The position numbers and the translations under genes are program-made. A DNA stretch of 64,000 nt from Bacillus marasmi. Lineage in GTDB: Bacteria > Bacillota > Bacilli > Bacillales > Cytobacillaceae. This document shows, piece after piece, positions 47,620 through 56,988 of this stretch; the stretch's first letter is position 1; every line of letters begins with the position of its first letter. Under the pieces are notes generated by a model, which had not been told where the DNA came from, ran no database searches, and was given only the letters and a program-made list of their open reading frames with translations. The stretch is from positions 236,787-300,786 of the forward strand of contig NZ_LR656169.1 of assembly GCF_902168435.1 (NCBI RefSeq), in the 5' to 3' direction.

Positions 47620-47767
47620 CACCACCTAGGCCGTTTTTTCGGCAGCTAGGTGGTGCGATTAGTGCTTATTCGATACATCTAGCCTGAATAATTCCACGCT
47701 AGATGGTGCGATTAGCTTCTAATCGTTACCCTAAATGGTTTTATTATTAACTAGATGGTACGATTAT
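47620..47767. repeat. Intergenic repeats with CTAGrTGGTrCGATTA core
   Basis: Three near-identical 17-bp cores lie at 47646-47662, 47699-47715 and 47751-47767 (period 52-53 bp), with a decayed fourth near 47731. The first core also forms the right arm of a hairpin (CACCACCTAG at 47620-47629 with CTAGGTGGTG at 47646-47655, plus inner GCCG/CGGC). Confidence 0.75.
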
Positions 47768-47804
47768 CTCGATTGAACCAGTAAACATAAACAAGACATT
47801 ATAA

Positions 47805-47828
47805 AGAGGAGGAAACATTGTTCCCTCC
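47805..47828 (-). terminator. Probable terminator of nrdJ
   Basis: The stem GGAGGGAA/TTTCCTCC with a short loop lies 16 nt past the nrdJ stop, followed by TCTTTATAA on the minus strand. The T tract is weak. Confidence 0.55.
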
Positions 47829-47843
47829 CCTAGTTTAATCAAA

Positions 47844-50408
47844 TTATAGACCGCATTTCAATTGAGCGCCACAGTTCGTACATGTGTTGCAACCGCCCAT
47901 TTCTTCAACTGTTCCTTTACGACAAACCGGGCAAGTGTTGCCAACTTCCGAGCCAATTGTCACGTTTGTTTTACGGAGTTCAATTACCGTATCAACAAGG
48001 ACAACATGTTGGTGTTTAGCTTTTGTTTTTAACATTTCTTTTGATTCTTCGAAACTGTTTTCTTCAGCTTTTAAAGTTAATACTTGGCTATCACGTGAAC
48101 CATCTACATAAACGGTACCACCTTTAGCGCCACCTTTGTAAAGACGCTCATACACCTTTTCAACTTGCTCAACGCTATATCCTTTTGGTGCATTAACCGT
48201 TTTACTGATAGATGAGTCAATCCAGCGTTGAATGATACATTGCACATCAGCATGGGCTTCAGGTGCAAGTTCCATTGCTGTTACAAACCAATTTGGTAAG
48301 TTATCTGGGTCCGCTTCTGGATGTTTATCTAAATATTCTTGGACAATATCTGCTTTAACCTCAATAAATTTACCTAATCGACCGCTGCGGTAATAAGAAA
48401 AAGAAAAATATGGTTCCAATCCTGTTGATACCCCAACCATTGTCCCAGTGGATCCTGTAGGAGCAACAGTCAGTAAGTGTGAATTTCGAATTCCATGCTC
48501 TAAAATCGATTCACGAACATCTTCAGGCATTTTTTTCATGAATCCTGTGTTTATGAAGGCTTCACGAAGACGATTGGTGTCTTCATCTGTATTACCGACT
48601 AAATATGGGAAGCTTCCTTTCTCTTTTGCTAATTCTACAGAAGTTCGGTAAGCAGTTGTGGCGATTGTTTCGAACACTTTGTCAACAAGCTTGTTTCCGT
48701 CTTCTGAACCATATTCAGTTTCACAATAGATTAATAAGTCATGTAAGCCCATAACACCAAGGCCAACACGGCGTTCGCTTAAAGCTTGCGTCTTATTCTC
48801 ATCAAGGAAGTATGGCGTCGCTTCAATAACGTTATCTTGCATACGAACACCAACTTCTACCGTGCGTTTTAATTTTTCGTAGTTAACAGTTTTTGTTTCT
48901 TTATCAGCCATCTCAGCAAGGTTAACTGCTGCAAGGTTGCAGACTGAATAAGGAGCAAGGGGTTGCTCACCACACGGATTTGTTGCAACAACCTTTTGAC
49001 CGTATGCTTGAGCGTTGGTCATGTCGTTTGCATTATCAATAAAGAAAATTCCAGGCTCTGCTGAGTATGTTGCACAAATATTGATCAAATTCCAAAGTTC
49101 TTTGGCTTTAATCTTTTTGTAAGTGCGAACCTTGTAACCAAGTTTCTCCCACTCACGAACATCCCCAACTTTGTGCCACTCTTCGTTGTAGATTTTCATT
49201 CCTTCAGCATCATAACTTTCAACATCTGGGAAACGAAGCTCATAATCTCCGTCTTTTTCAACGGCTTCCATGAATTCTTTTGTTAAAGTAACAGAAATAT
49301 TTGCTCCAGTTAAGAATTCAGAATTATGAACGCTGTACGTTCCACCTTCACTTAGCTTTTCCTCAGCATCAGCAATAATTTCTAAACTAAAGCCACCAAA
49401 GCCAGGGATGTTTTTATAATTGATGATGCTTTGGTACATTGCTTTTTCTTGCTCGGTTAATGGAGTGAATTTTAGCTTATCTTTTGCTATTTTTTTTATT
49501 GCTTCTTCATTTGTATTTTCAATCAAGAAACGCAAAATTCTTGGGTTTTGCATTTTCGAAATGATGAATTCAATGATATCAGGATGCCAGTCCGCTTGCA
49601 TAATCATCTGTGCGCCACGTCTTGATCCACCCTGCTCAACAAGATGAGTCAATTTTGCAATGTCATCCAACCAGGACACTGATCCAGATGATTTGCCGTT
49701 TACGCCTTTTGCAAGTGTGTTGCGTGGGCGTAATGTAGAACCATTCGTTCCAACACCACCACCGCGGCTCATGATTTCCATGACCTGTTTGCGGTGTTCA
49801 GAGATTCCTTCACGAGAATCCGGTACAAACGGCATTACGTAGCAATTAAAGAAGGTTACTTCAGTTCCTGCACCTGCACCGTACAATACGCGACCAGCTG
49901 GAATGAAGTTTAGGTTTACGAGCTCTTGGTAAAACTTATCGAACCATTCTTGACGCTTTTCTTCCGTTGTTTCAACAGATGCAAGTCCAGTCGCATTACG
50001 CTTCGCAATTTGCTCATAGTAAATCTCAAGCGGCTTTTCGATTACATCAAGTGGACGTCTAATCACACCAGTAGAAGCTTCCTCCGGGTCATCGAGTACG
50101 CCACGGAATTCTTCATCTACTAAAACTTGAGCTGTTTTCTTTTCCCAATCAATATCTAGAATGAAACCAAGTCCGCGTGCCGGGAATTTTGGATCTTCCT
50201 TAATGGTGAGAACGACGAAGTCTCCTGCTGTGAGGGTAATTTTTTCTGTATCTTTAAACGTGTACCGATCAAGCATTACTAGCCTTGATACTCCCTTATG
50301 CGTTAAGTGCATATCCGGGGTAATAGGGTGAACTGCCGGAAATAATCGGATATCCTCGTTCAGTCTCTCAATGTTCATATTCATTTTTTTTGGTAGCACA
50401 ACAGACAT
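47844..50408 (-). CDS. nrdJ: Adenosylcobalamin-dependent ribonucleotide reductase (class II)
   Basis: An 854-residue class II reductase that makes deoxyribonucleotides with B12, independent of oxygen. Visible features: the catalytic barrel with GTNGSTLRPRN, NPCGEQPLAPYSVCNL (active-site and radical-relay cysteines), APTGSTGTMVGVSTGLEP, and a C-terminal zinc-ribbon-like tail (CPVCRKGTVEEMGGCNTCTNC) with the final redox cysteines. ATG 50408 has AAGGAG at 8 nt. With mutAB it shows dependence on cobalamin. Two NrdR boxes lie upstream. Confidence 0.94.
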   Translation of the reverse strand: MSVVLPKKMNMNIERLNEDIRLFPAVHPITPDMHLTHKGVSRLVMLDRYTFKDTEKITLTAGDFVVLTIKEDPKFPARGLGFILDIDWEKKTAQVLVDEEFRGVLDDPEEASTGVIRRPLDVIEKPLEIYYEQIAKRNATGLASVETTEEKRQEWFDKFYQELVNLNFIPAGRVLYGAGAGTEVTFFNCYVMPFVPDSREGISEHRKQVMEIMSRGGGVGTNGSTLRPRNTLAKGVNGKSSGSVSWLDDIAKLTHLVEQGGSRRGAQMIMQADWHPDIIEFIISKMQNPRILRFLIENTNEEAIKKIAKDKLKFTPLTEQEKAMYQSIINYKNIPGFGGFSLEIIADAEEKLSEGGTYSVHNSEFLTGANISVTLTKEFMEAVEKDGDYELRFPDVESYDAEGMKIYNEEWHKVGDVREWEKLGYKVRTYKKIKAKELWNLINICATYSAEPGIFFIDNANDMTNAQAYGQKVVATNPCGEQPLAPYSVCNLAAVNLAEMADKETKTVNYEKLKRTVEVGVRMQDNVIEATPYFLDENKTQALSERRVGLGVMGLHDLLIYCETEYGSEDGNKLVDKVFETIATTAYRTSVELAKEKGSFPYLVGNTDEDTNRLREAFINTGFMKKMPEDVRESILEHGIRNSHLLTVAPTGSTGTMVGVSTGLEPYFSFSYYRSGRLGKFIEVKADIVQEYLDKHPEADPDNLPNWFVTAMELAPEAHADVQCIIQRWIDSSISKTVNAPKGYSVEQVEKVYERLYKGGAKGGTVYVDGSRDSQVLTLKAEENSFEESKEMLKTKAKHQHVVLVDTVIELRKTNVTIGSEVGNTCPVCRKGTVEEMGGCNTCTNCGAQLKCGL

Positions 50409-50526
50409 GATCACATCTCCTTCAAAAAATAGTTCTACTTAGTCTGCTATTAAAAAATATCTTAGATTTGTCTGGAAATCTAGCTGTTTTTTAATTCAAA
50501 CTAAAGTTATCACAACTAACAAACGA

Positions 50527-50575
50527 ATTCAATATATAGTGTTATTTTTATTTTCGACACCACTACATATTGTGT
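50527..50575. promoter_or_regulatory. Pair of NrdR boxes upstream of nrdJ
   Basis: Two 16-bp elements, 50527-50542 (ATTCAATATATAGTGT) and 50560-50575 (CCACTACATATTGTGT), each match 14 of 16 positions of the NrdR palindrome ACACwATATATwGTGT. Their starts are 33 bp apart, about three helical turns, as is typical for NrdR operators. They lie 119-167 bp before the nrdJ start. Confidence 0.75.
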
Positions 50576-50755
50576 TTAATTCAAAAAACCATTATTTTGT
50601 CAAACCTAAAAAATTCTAGTTTTACGAGAATAAAAGAGATATGCACCGATTATCTGCAAAAAACATAAAATTTCAACAAAATTTCGGTGTTGCACAAATT
50701 GTTGTCAGAAAATTAACGTGCAAACAAAAAAAGCAGTATCCGCTTTTCTCTTACA

Positions 50756-51592
50756 TCACCTCATATAATTCCATTCTTTGCTTTCATACCTTGTTTCCGC
50801 TAGTTTATGTACGTTTTCAAGCTGCTCCGGCGTTAATTCATATGGCTTAAGACTGATATTTAATCCTTCTGAAAAGCCTTTCTTAAATGCTGCCTTTGCC
50901 TCATCTAATGTAATCGGTCGTCGACTAATGTCGTTTATCGCCACAGCTTTATTTTTAAAAGCAAGCTGCATCCGCTCTTTAACTCTATCATTGGGATACT
51001 GGAAAAGAGAGAATAATTTGTCTTCATCGAGGTCTAATAAAATCGAACCATGTTGAAGGATAACATCCTTTTGCCGGGTTTGAGCACTTCCAGCTACCTT
51101 CCGCCCTCCAACAACTAATTCATACCAGCTCGGAGCATCAAAACAAACAGCTGAACGAGGATTTTTTAATGCTTCCTTTTCTAACTCACTGCGTGGAACA
51201 GCAAAATCAGCCTCTAAGCCTAGTAAATGAAATCCTCTTAATATGCCTTCTGAAATAAAGCGGTATGCTTCTGTTACGCTTTTTGGAATATTTGGATAGT
51301 CCTCCTTAACAATCACGCTATAAGTGAGCTCATGTTCATGAAGAACCCCCCGTCCACCGGTTGGGCGACGAACAAAACCAAGACCATATTGATTAACAGC
51401 TTCCATATTTATTTCACGTTCAACCTTTTGAAAATAGCCAATTGACAGACTAGCTGGATTCCAGCCGTAAAATCGGATGATGGGCGGAATTATTCCTTCA
51501 CTATGCCAGGTTAGTAGCGCTTCATCCATTGCCATATTAAATGCTGGAGAACAATCTCCTGAATCAATGAAACCCCAGACTGTTTTTTCCAT
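50756..51592 (-). CDS. lipM: Octanoyl-[GcvH]:protein N-octanoyltransferase / lipoyl transferase LipM
   Basis: A 278-residue lipoate-ligase-like transferase that moves octanoyl from acyl carrier protein to GcvH to start lipoate synthesis. It has [20 protein letters not shown], the conserved Lys loop [12 protein letters not shown] and the catalytic Cys150 in [10 protein letters not shown], at the same position as in B. subtilis. It lies near the glycine cleavage operon and the rhodanese gene yqhL, as in B. subtilis. Confidence 0.95.
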   Translation of the reverse strand: MEKTVWGFIDSGDCSPAFNMAMDEALLTWHSEGIIPPIIRFYGWNPASLSIGYFQKVEREINMEAVNQYGLGFVRRPTGGRGVLHEHELTYSVIVKEDYPNIPKSVTEAYRFISEGILRGFHLLGLEADFAVPRSELEKEALKNPRSAVCFDAPSWYELVVGGRKVAGSAQTRQKDVILQHGSILLDLDEDKLFSLFQYPNDRVKERMQLAFKNKAVAINDISRRPITLDEAKAAFKKGFSEGLNISLKPYELTPEQLENVHKLAETRYESKEWNYMR

Positions 51593-51774
51593 CTAAACAT
51601 CACCTTTATATTAAATAACCACCGTTATATCAGTGTATCAAATTTATGTCCCTTCACAAAACTTTGCGAGATTGGACAATTTCCACTAAGTTTTTTAGCG
51701 ATTTTCTTTACTACATTACACTCACAACTATATAATAATATATGGCTTATGAAAGCTTGAAAGGAGCAGAAGCA

Positions 51775-52158
51775 TTGGATACACTTTATTTCCTATTGAT
51801 TTTGATTGGAGCCTTCCTTATTTACTCTGTGATCACTTGGCTCTATCAACGAAAAATTGTTAAAGCACTAACTGAAGAAGACTTTCGTGCCGGATACAGA
51901 AAAGCACAATTAATCGATGTTCGCGAACCAAACGAGTTTGATGCAGGCCACATCCTTGGCGCACGAAATATTCCATTATCGCAGTTAAAAATGCGCCTAA
52001 AGGAAATTCGTCCGGATAAACCGGTCTATCTGTATTGCCAAAGTGGAACACGCAGTGGTCGTGCTGCACAATTATTATATAAAAAAGGTTACAAGGACCT
52101 TTCCCATCTACAAGGTGGCTTCAAGAAATGGTCTGGTAAAATTAAAGCAAAAGGCTGA
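51775..52158 (+). CDS. yqhL: Membrane-anchored rhodanese-like protein YqhL
   Basis: A 127-residue protein with an N-terminal membrane helix (about 4-24) and a rhodanese domain with active-site Cys88 in YCQSGTRS. It may transfer sulfur from persulfides; the substrate is unknown. TTG 51775 has AAAGGAG 8 nt upstream; the longer frame from ATG 51742 would include the ribosome site. It is the neighbour of lipM on the opposite strand, as in B. subtilis. Confidence 0.9.
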   Translation: MDTLYFLLILIGAFLIYSVITWLYQRKIVKALTEEDFRAGYRKAQLIDVREPNEFDAGHILGARNIPLSQLKMRLKEIRPDKPVYLYCQSGTRSGRAAQLLYKKGYKDLSHLQGGFKKWSGKIKAKG

Positions 52159-52182
52159 TTCGACAACGATCAGCCTTTTTTA
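52153..52182 (+). terminator. Terminator of yqhL
   Basis: The stem GGCTGAT/ATCAGCC with a 9-nt loop and TTTTTT lies at the yqhL stop. Confidence 0.87.
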
Positions 52183-52319
52183 TTTGCAAAATTTCATTTT
52201 TTAAGGTAAATTATCAGTAAATTCTACAATATTCGATAATGTTTGATTTTTCGTAATATTTACGTTATTCAAAAAGTCAATTATTTTGCTATACTTTGCA
52301 TATAGGGAGGTGATGAACA

Positions 52320-52466
52320 ATGAAAAGAAAAGTACGTAAAAATTTTCAACAGCTCATTATTCAAAATCGACTTGAAATAAAAAACAATTCATATGAAATG
52401 GATCGTATTGAAAGAAAAATTGAAGATCGACATGTAAAAGACATGTTTGATAGCCAATCAAATTAA
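52320..52466 (+). CDS. FbpB-family small basic protein
   Basis: A 48-residue basic helical protein (MKRKVRKNFQQLIIQNRLEI, then ERKIEDRHVKDM). The pattern is that of the FbpB family of small basic proteins; B. subtilis FbpB assists the iron-sparing small RNA FsrA. A strong AGGGAGGTGAT site precedes ATG 52320, and a terminator follows. I see no clear Fur box upstream, so an iron role is not supported by the sequence itself. Confidence 0.78.
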   Translation: MKRKVRKNFQQLIIQNRLEIKNNSYEMDRIERKIEDRHVKDMFDSQSN

Positions 52467-52476
52467 CAAAACCGTT

Positions 52477-52517
52477 AAAAAGCATTTTCTAAAAAGTCAT
52501 ATTTGAAAGTGCTTTTT
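52477..52517 (+). terminator. Terminator of the FbpB-family gene
   Basis: AAAAAGCATTTTC pairs with GAAAGTGCTTTTT (one wobble) 11 nt after the gene's stop. Confidence 0.8.
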
Positions 52518-52549
52518 ATAATTGGGAGAATTTATGATAAAACAATAGC

Positions 52550-52589
52550 AAAAAGCCAGTCGCGAATTTAATCTGCTAACTGGCTTTTT
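52550..52589 (-). terminator. Terminator of the glycine cleavage operon
   Basis: A perfect 11-bp stem (AAAAAGCCAGT with ACTGGCTTTTT) and an 18-nt loop lie 15 nt past the gcvPB stop. On the minus strand the right arm ends in TTTTT. Confidence 0.85.
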
Positions 52590-52603
52590 ATTAAGCGCTC
52601 AAT

Positions 52604-54061
52604 TTACTTTTGATACCTTAGCACTGGCTTTCGGGCTGCAAGCGCTTCGTCCAAACGACCTACCACTGTGGTGTACGGGGCCTCCTGAACAATTTCTGGA
52701 CACTCCTCTGCTTCCTTAGCAATCTTTATCATTACTTCGATAAATGCATCAAGTGTTTCTTTTGATTCCGTCTCCGTTGGTTCAATCATGATGCATTCCT
52801 CAACATTCAACGGAAAATAAATAGTAGGCGGATGATAGCCAAAATCCAGCAAGCGTTTCGCAATATCCAAAGTCCTAACTCCAAGTTTTTTCTGTCTTCT
52901 TCCGCTTAAAACAAATTCATGCTTACAATGCTTATCAAAAGGTAAATCATAATGCTCCGAGAGACGTCTCATCATATAATTAGCATTTAGGACAGCGTAT
53001 TCTGTCACGGATTTTAAACCAATGGCCCCCATTGATCGAATATAAGCGTAGGCTCGGACATTAATTCCAAAGTTTCCATAATACGGCTTAACCCGACCGA
53101 TTGACTGTGGTCGATTGTAGTCCAAGATATATTCTTCTCCATTTTTTGCAATAACTGGCTTTGGTAAAAAAGGGATAAGCTCTGCTTTTACACCCACTGG
53201 ACCAGATCCTGGTCCACCGCCACCGTGCGGACCAGTGAACGTCTTATGCAGATTCAAATGGACAACATCAAAGCCCATATCACCTGGACGAGCTTTCGAA
53301 AGTACAGCATTAAGGTTTGCTCCATCGTAATAAAGCTTACCTCCGGCTCCATGAACGATTTCAGCCATTTCTACTATGTTTTCCTCAAATAATCCAAGCG
53401 TATTCGGATTCGTCAGCATGAGCGCCGCTGTATCCCCACCAACAACTCGTTTTAAATCCGCCAAATCTACAAGTCCGCGATCATTAGATTTCACCGTGAT
53501 GGTTTCAAAGCCTGCGACTGATGCTGAGGCTGGATTTGTACCATGTGCCGAATCTGGAACGATGACCTTCGTTCGCGCGGCATCGCCATTTGCCTCATGA
53601 AAGGCGCGGATTAGCATTAATCCAGTCCATTCTCCATGAGCTCCTGCTGCAGGCTGCAAGGTCACTTCATCCATTCCGGTAATTTCCTTTAGATGCTCCT
53701 GTAAATCATACATTAGTTCTAATGCACCTTGCACCGAGCTTTCATCCTGAAGCGGATGGAGGTGGGCAAATCCGTTTAATCGGGCAACTGATTCATTGAT
53801 TTTTGGATTGTATTTCATCGTACAGGAGCCAAGCGGATAAAATCCAGAATCCAAGCCGTGATTGCGCTTTGATAACGCTGTATAATGACGAATGATATCA
53901 AGCTCTGAGACTTCTGGCAGTTCTGCGGGTTCTTCTCGTAAATAACCCTGTGGAATCAATTCATTCACATTCACTTCGGGGATATCCATTTCCGGCAAAC
54001 TATAACCAATTCTACCTGGTTTACTACTTTCAAAAATGAGTGCTTGATCTTGTTTATGCAC
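52604..54061 (-). CDS. gcvPB: Glycine dehydrogenase (decarboxylating) subunit 2
   Basis: A 485-residue PLP subunit of the glycine cleavage P-protein. The PLP lysine lies in [18 protein letters not shown], and the motif [16 protein letters not shown] is intact. It transfers the methylamine group of glycine to lipoyl-GcvH with release of CO2. It starts at GTG 54061, overlapping the gcvPA stop by 8 nt. Confidence 0.96.
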   Translation of the reverse strand: MHKQDQALIFESSKPGRIGYSLPEMDIPEVNVNELIPQGYLREEPAELPEVSELDIIRHYTALSKRNHGLDSGFYPLGSCTMKYNPKINESVARLNGFAHLHPLQDESSVQGALELMYDLQEHLKEITGMDEVTLQPAAGAHGEWTGLMLIRAFHEANGDAARTKVIVPDSAHGTNPASASVAGFETITVKSNDRGLVDLADLKRVVGGDTAALMLTNPNTLGLFEENIVEMAEIVHGAGGKLYYDGANLNAVLSKARPGDMGFDVVHLNLHKTFTGPHGGGGPGSGPVGVKAELIPFLPKPVIAKNGEEYILDYNRPQSIGRVKPYYGNFGINVRAYAYIRSMGAIGLKSVTEYAVLNANYMMRRLSEHYDLPFDKHCKHEFVLSGRRQKKLGVRTLDIAKRLLDFGYHPPTIYFPLNVEECIMIEPTETESKETLDAFIEVMIKIAKEAEECPEIVQEAPYTTVVGRLDEALAARKPVLRYQK

Positions 54062-55400
54062 GGTAATCCCCCATTTCCTTTACAAACTCATCTATCTCGG
54101 TTTTTGTACGCAATTCTGTAATAGCAATTAACATATGCTGAGTAAGTTCAGGAAAGTCGCGACCGAGATCATAACCACCGATAACCCCTTTTGCTAGTAA
54201 GCTCTGATTGATATCCTTTATCGGATGATTCAGCTTAATAACGAATTCATTAAAGGCGGGGCCGTTAAAAATCAATTCAAAGCTTGCGTTAGCAAAGGCT
54301 TGCTTAGCGTAATGGGCTTTTTGGATGTTGGCAAGCGCCATTTCTTTAACCCCTTGTTTACCTAATGCAGTCATCGCAACAGAAGCTGCTAGGGCATTTA
54401 ACGCTTGGTTTGAACAAATATTGGAAGTAGCCTTGTCGCGACGAATATGCTGCTCTCGAGCCTGCAGCGTCAGCACAAAGCCACGACGCCCCTTTTCATC
54501 AACAGTTTGCCCAACAAGCCGGCCCGGAACTTTACGCATCAACTTGTTTGTCACAGCAAAAAAGCCACAATGCGGACCTCCAAACGCTGTCGGAATACCA
54601 AAAGGCTGTGCATCACCCACTACGATATCAGCACCAAACTTACCAGGTGGTGTTAGTGCACCTAATGCAAGTGGGTTACTAGACACGACAAACATCGCTT
54701 TATGAGCGTGGACAATTGGTTCAATTTCCTTTAAGGGCTCGATGCTTCCGAAAAAATTAGGATACTGAACAATGACCGCTGCAACTTCATCATCAATTAA
54801 TTCGTCAAGCTCAGTCATATCGGTTACACCATTGTGATAAGGTATTTCAACTATCTCGATATTCTGTCCCCTCGCATAGGTACGGAGCACATCCTTTGCT
54901 TCAGGGTGCACAGCCCTTGAAACCAGCACCTTTTTACGTCGGGTTTGACCAGCAGCTAACATTGCCGCCTCCGCCAATGCCGTTCCCCCGTCATACATTG
55001 AGGAATTGGCTACTTCCATCCCAGTTAATTCGCAAATCATTGTCTGAAATTCAAAGATTGCTTGCAGTTCACCTTGAGATATTTCTGGCTGATATGGTGT
55101 ATATGCTGTATAAAACTCAGAGCGTGATATTACATGGTCGACAATGGTGGGAATGTAATGATCATACACGCCAGCTCCTAAAAAAGATGAATGTGTTTTT
55201 AGGTCGGCATTCCTTCCTGCCATTCGCGTCATTTCTTTTAATAATGACGATTCTGATAAGTGAGGTTTTAGCTGATAGTCTCCCTTAAAGCGGATTGATT
55301 CAGGAATATCACTGAACAACTCATCAATCGAATTAACGCCAATAGCTGCGAGCATTTCGGTTTGGTCTTGTTCTGTCATTGGTAAGTAGCGATGCTTCAT
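54054..55400 (-). CDS. gcvPA: Glycine dehydrogenase (decarboxylating) subunit 1
   Basis: A 448-residue PLP-fold partner of GcvPB ([17 protein letters not shown] start, [32 protein letters not shown]). Split P-protein subunits are the norm in Bacillus. It lies 23 nt after gcvT in the gcvT-gcvPA-gcvPB order. Confidence 0.96.
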   Translation of the reverse strand: MKHRYLPMTEQDQTEMLAAIGVNSIDELFSDIPESIRFKGDYQLKPHLSESSLLKEMTRMAGRNADLKTHSSFLGAGVYDHYIPTIVDHVISRSEFYTAYTPYQPEISQGELQAIFEFQTMICELTGMEVANSSMYDGGTALAEAAMLAAGQTRRKKVLVSRAVHPEAKDVLRTYARGQNIEIVEIPYHNGVTDMTELDELIDDEVAAVIVQYPNFFGSIEPLKEIEPIVHAHKAMFVVSSNPLALGALTPPGKFGADIVVGDAQPFGIPTAFGGPHCGFFAVTNKLMRKVPGRLVGQTVDEKGRRGFVLTLQAREQHIRRDKATSNICSNQALNALAASVAMTALGKQGVKEMALANIQKAHYAKQAFANASFELIFNGPAFNEFVIKLNHPIKDINQSLLAKGVIGGYDLGRDFPELTQHMLIAITELRTKTEIDEFVKEMGDYRA

Positions 55401-55423
55401 CCCTTTTCCTCCTTAAAAAATCA

Positions 55424-56530
55424 TTACTTCGATGCACTTTTATAAAAAGGTGTAGCCACAATTTTAGCCTTTAAGCGTTTTCCGCGAATTTCTATGTCTA
55501 CTTCATTGTCCATGCCTGTATGCTCTACATTTAATAACGCCAATCCAATATTTCTTTTTAAAGTTGGAGATTGAGTTCCAGTCGTTATGAAGCCAATTTT
55601 CACATTATCCTTGTAAACAGGATACCCATGTCTAGGAATACCTCGGTCAATCATTTCGATCCCGACAAGTTTACGAGTTACTCCTTGTTCCCGCTGACTT
55701 TTCAGCACAGCTTTTCCGATGAAATCCTCTTCCTTATTCACCTTAACAGCGAAACCGATTCCTGCTTCGAGCGGCGAAATTTCCGGGGACAGCTCCTGAC
55801 CATATAATGCGAGCATGGCTTCAAACCTTAAAGTGTCCCTTGCACCTAGCCCACAGGGGACGACCCCCTCCTCCTTGCCAGCTGCTAAAATATCATTCCA
55901 TAGCTTAATAGCCTTCGCTGAATCACAGTATATTTCAAATCCATTTTCACCGGTATAGCCTGTTCTTGACACTAATGCTTTTACACCACTAAGCTGTACA
56001 TCGCCTTGAAATCTATATGAGCCAATTTCAGCTAAGCTAAAATCAGGACATAGCTTTTGGAGAACTTGTTCAGCCATAGGACCTTGCAAAGCAAGCTGAG
56101 CGGTTTGTGCAGACAAATTAACCAGTTTTACGTCACCTTCTATATGGTCGTTCAACCATTTGAAGTCTTTATCGATATTTGAAGCGTTTACAACTAGCAA
56201 AAAATGCTTTTCTGCTAGTTTGTAAATCAGCAAATCATCAACTGTGCCACCATTTTCATAACACATCGCTGTATATTGTGCCGCACCATTAGTAACCTTT
56301 GAGACATCATTCGTCATCATCTTTTGCAAAAATTTTAGGCTGTCATGTCCTGTTACTTCAATTTCACCCATATGTGACACATCAAACAACCCAGCAGCTG
56401 TTCTCACAGCATGGTGTTCTTCTTTTATACTAGAAAATTGGACAGGTAGCTCCCAACCACCAAAATCAATTGTTTTTGCACCATATTGCTTATAAACCTC
56501 AAAAATAGGTGTCCGTTTCAACTGTGTCAT
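55424..56530 (-). CDS. gcvT: Aminomethyltransferase (glycine cleavage T-protein)
   Basis: A 368-residue folate-dependent enzyme that makes methylene-tetrahydrofolate and ammonia from the aminomethyl-lipoyl H-protein. N-terminal [41 protein letters not shown] and [11 protein letters not shown] are family signatures. ATG 56530 has GAGGAGG 6 nt before; the longer TTG frame starts inside that site. It is the first gene after the glycine riboswitch. Confidence 0.95.
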   Translation of the reverse strand: MTQLKRTPIFEVYKQYGAKTIDFGGWELPVQFSSIKEEHHAVRTAAGLFDVSHMGEIEVTGHDSLKFLQKMMTNDVSKVTNGAAQYTAMCYENGGTVDDLLIYKLAEKHFLLVVNASNIDKDFKWLNDHIEGDVKLVNLSAQTAQLALQGPMAEQVLQKLCPDFSLAEIGSYRFQGDVQLSGVKALVSRTGYTGENGFEIYCDSAKAIKLWNDILAAGKEEGVVPCGLGARDTLRFEAMLALYGQELSPEISPLEAGIGFAVKVNKEEDFIGKAVLKSQREQGVTRKLVGIEMIDRGIPRHGYPVYKDNVKIGFITTGTQSPTLKRNIGLALLNVEHTGMDNEVDIEIRGKRLKAKIVATPFYKSASK

Positions 56531-56613
56531 TACGTTCCTCCTCAAGAAAGTTTTTTCGTCTTACCAACTTGATTATCTTTTGTTAAAGCCGGCCTTTTAT
56601 GAGAAAACAAAAA

Positions 56614-56820
56614 AGGACAGACACCTCCCGTTGTTCAAACGGGTGGTCTCTGTCCTGGCACCTGAAAGTTTACCTAAAAAAACGGCTTTCCCCTTTGGTG
56701 GCTCAATAATTAGAGCACTCTCCAGAGCTGTGTCCTATATGAGTTCTTTTGCCTGAGAGATTCGCATTTTGCTTGCTCCTTCGGCGCTACATATGTAGTC
56801 TCTCCCCATATAATCATCCA
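56614..56820 (-). ncRNA. Tandem glycine riboswitch with terminator
   Basis: On the minus strand the first aptamer runs from GGGGAGAG (about 56813) through GCGCCGAAGGAGCAA and AATCTCTCAGGCAAAAG to GGACACAG and CTCTGGAGAG. The second has GCCACCAAAGGGGAAAGCC, ACTTTCAGGT and CCAGGACAGAG. The 3' end can form a strong terminator (GGACAG...CTGTCC then TTTTTT, 56614-56655). Glycine binding should favour read-through into gcvT. The glycine operon context agrees. Confidence 0.93.
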
Positions 56821-56988
56821 CATTAATTATTTTTTCGCATTTGGGTATCATAATACCCAAAAACATTTTGAAAAACCAATTTCTAGATTAATTAATATGT
56901 AAAAATGTAAAACTTTATTATATATTTTCATCCTACCATTTATTGGCTTAAATGAGCAATATATAGATTAAAAAAGGAGCTGTAAACA

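Noticed and set aside
50641-50850. Plus-strand frame entering the end of lipM
   Set aside because: It has no ribosome site and overlaps the conserved lipM C-terminus on the other strand.
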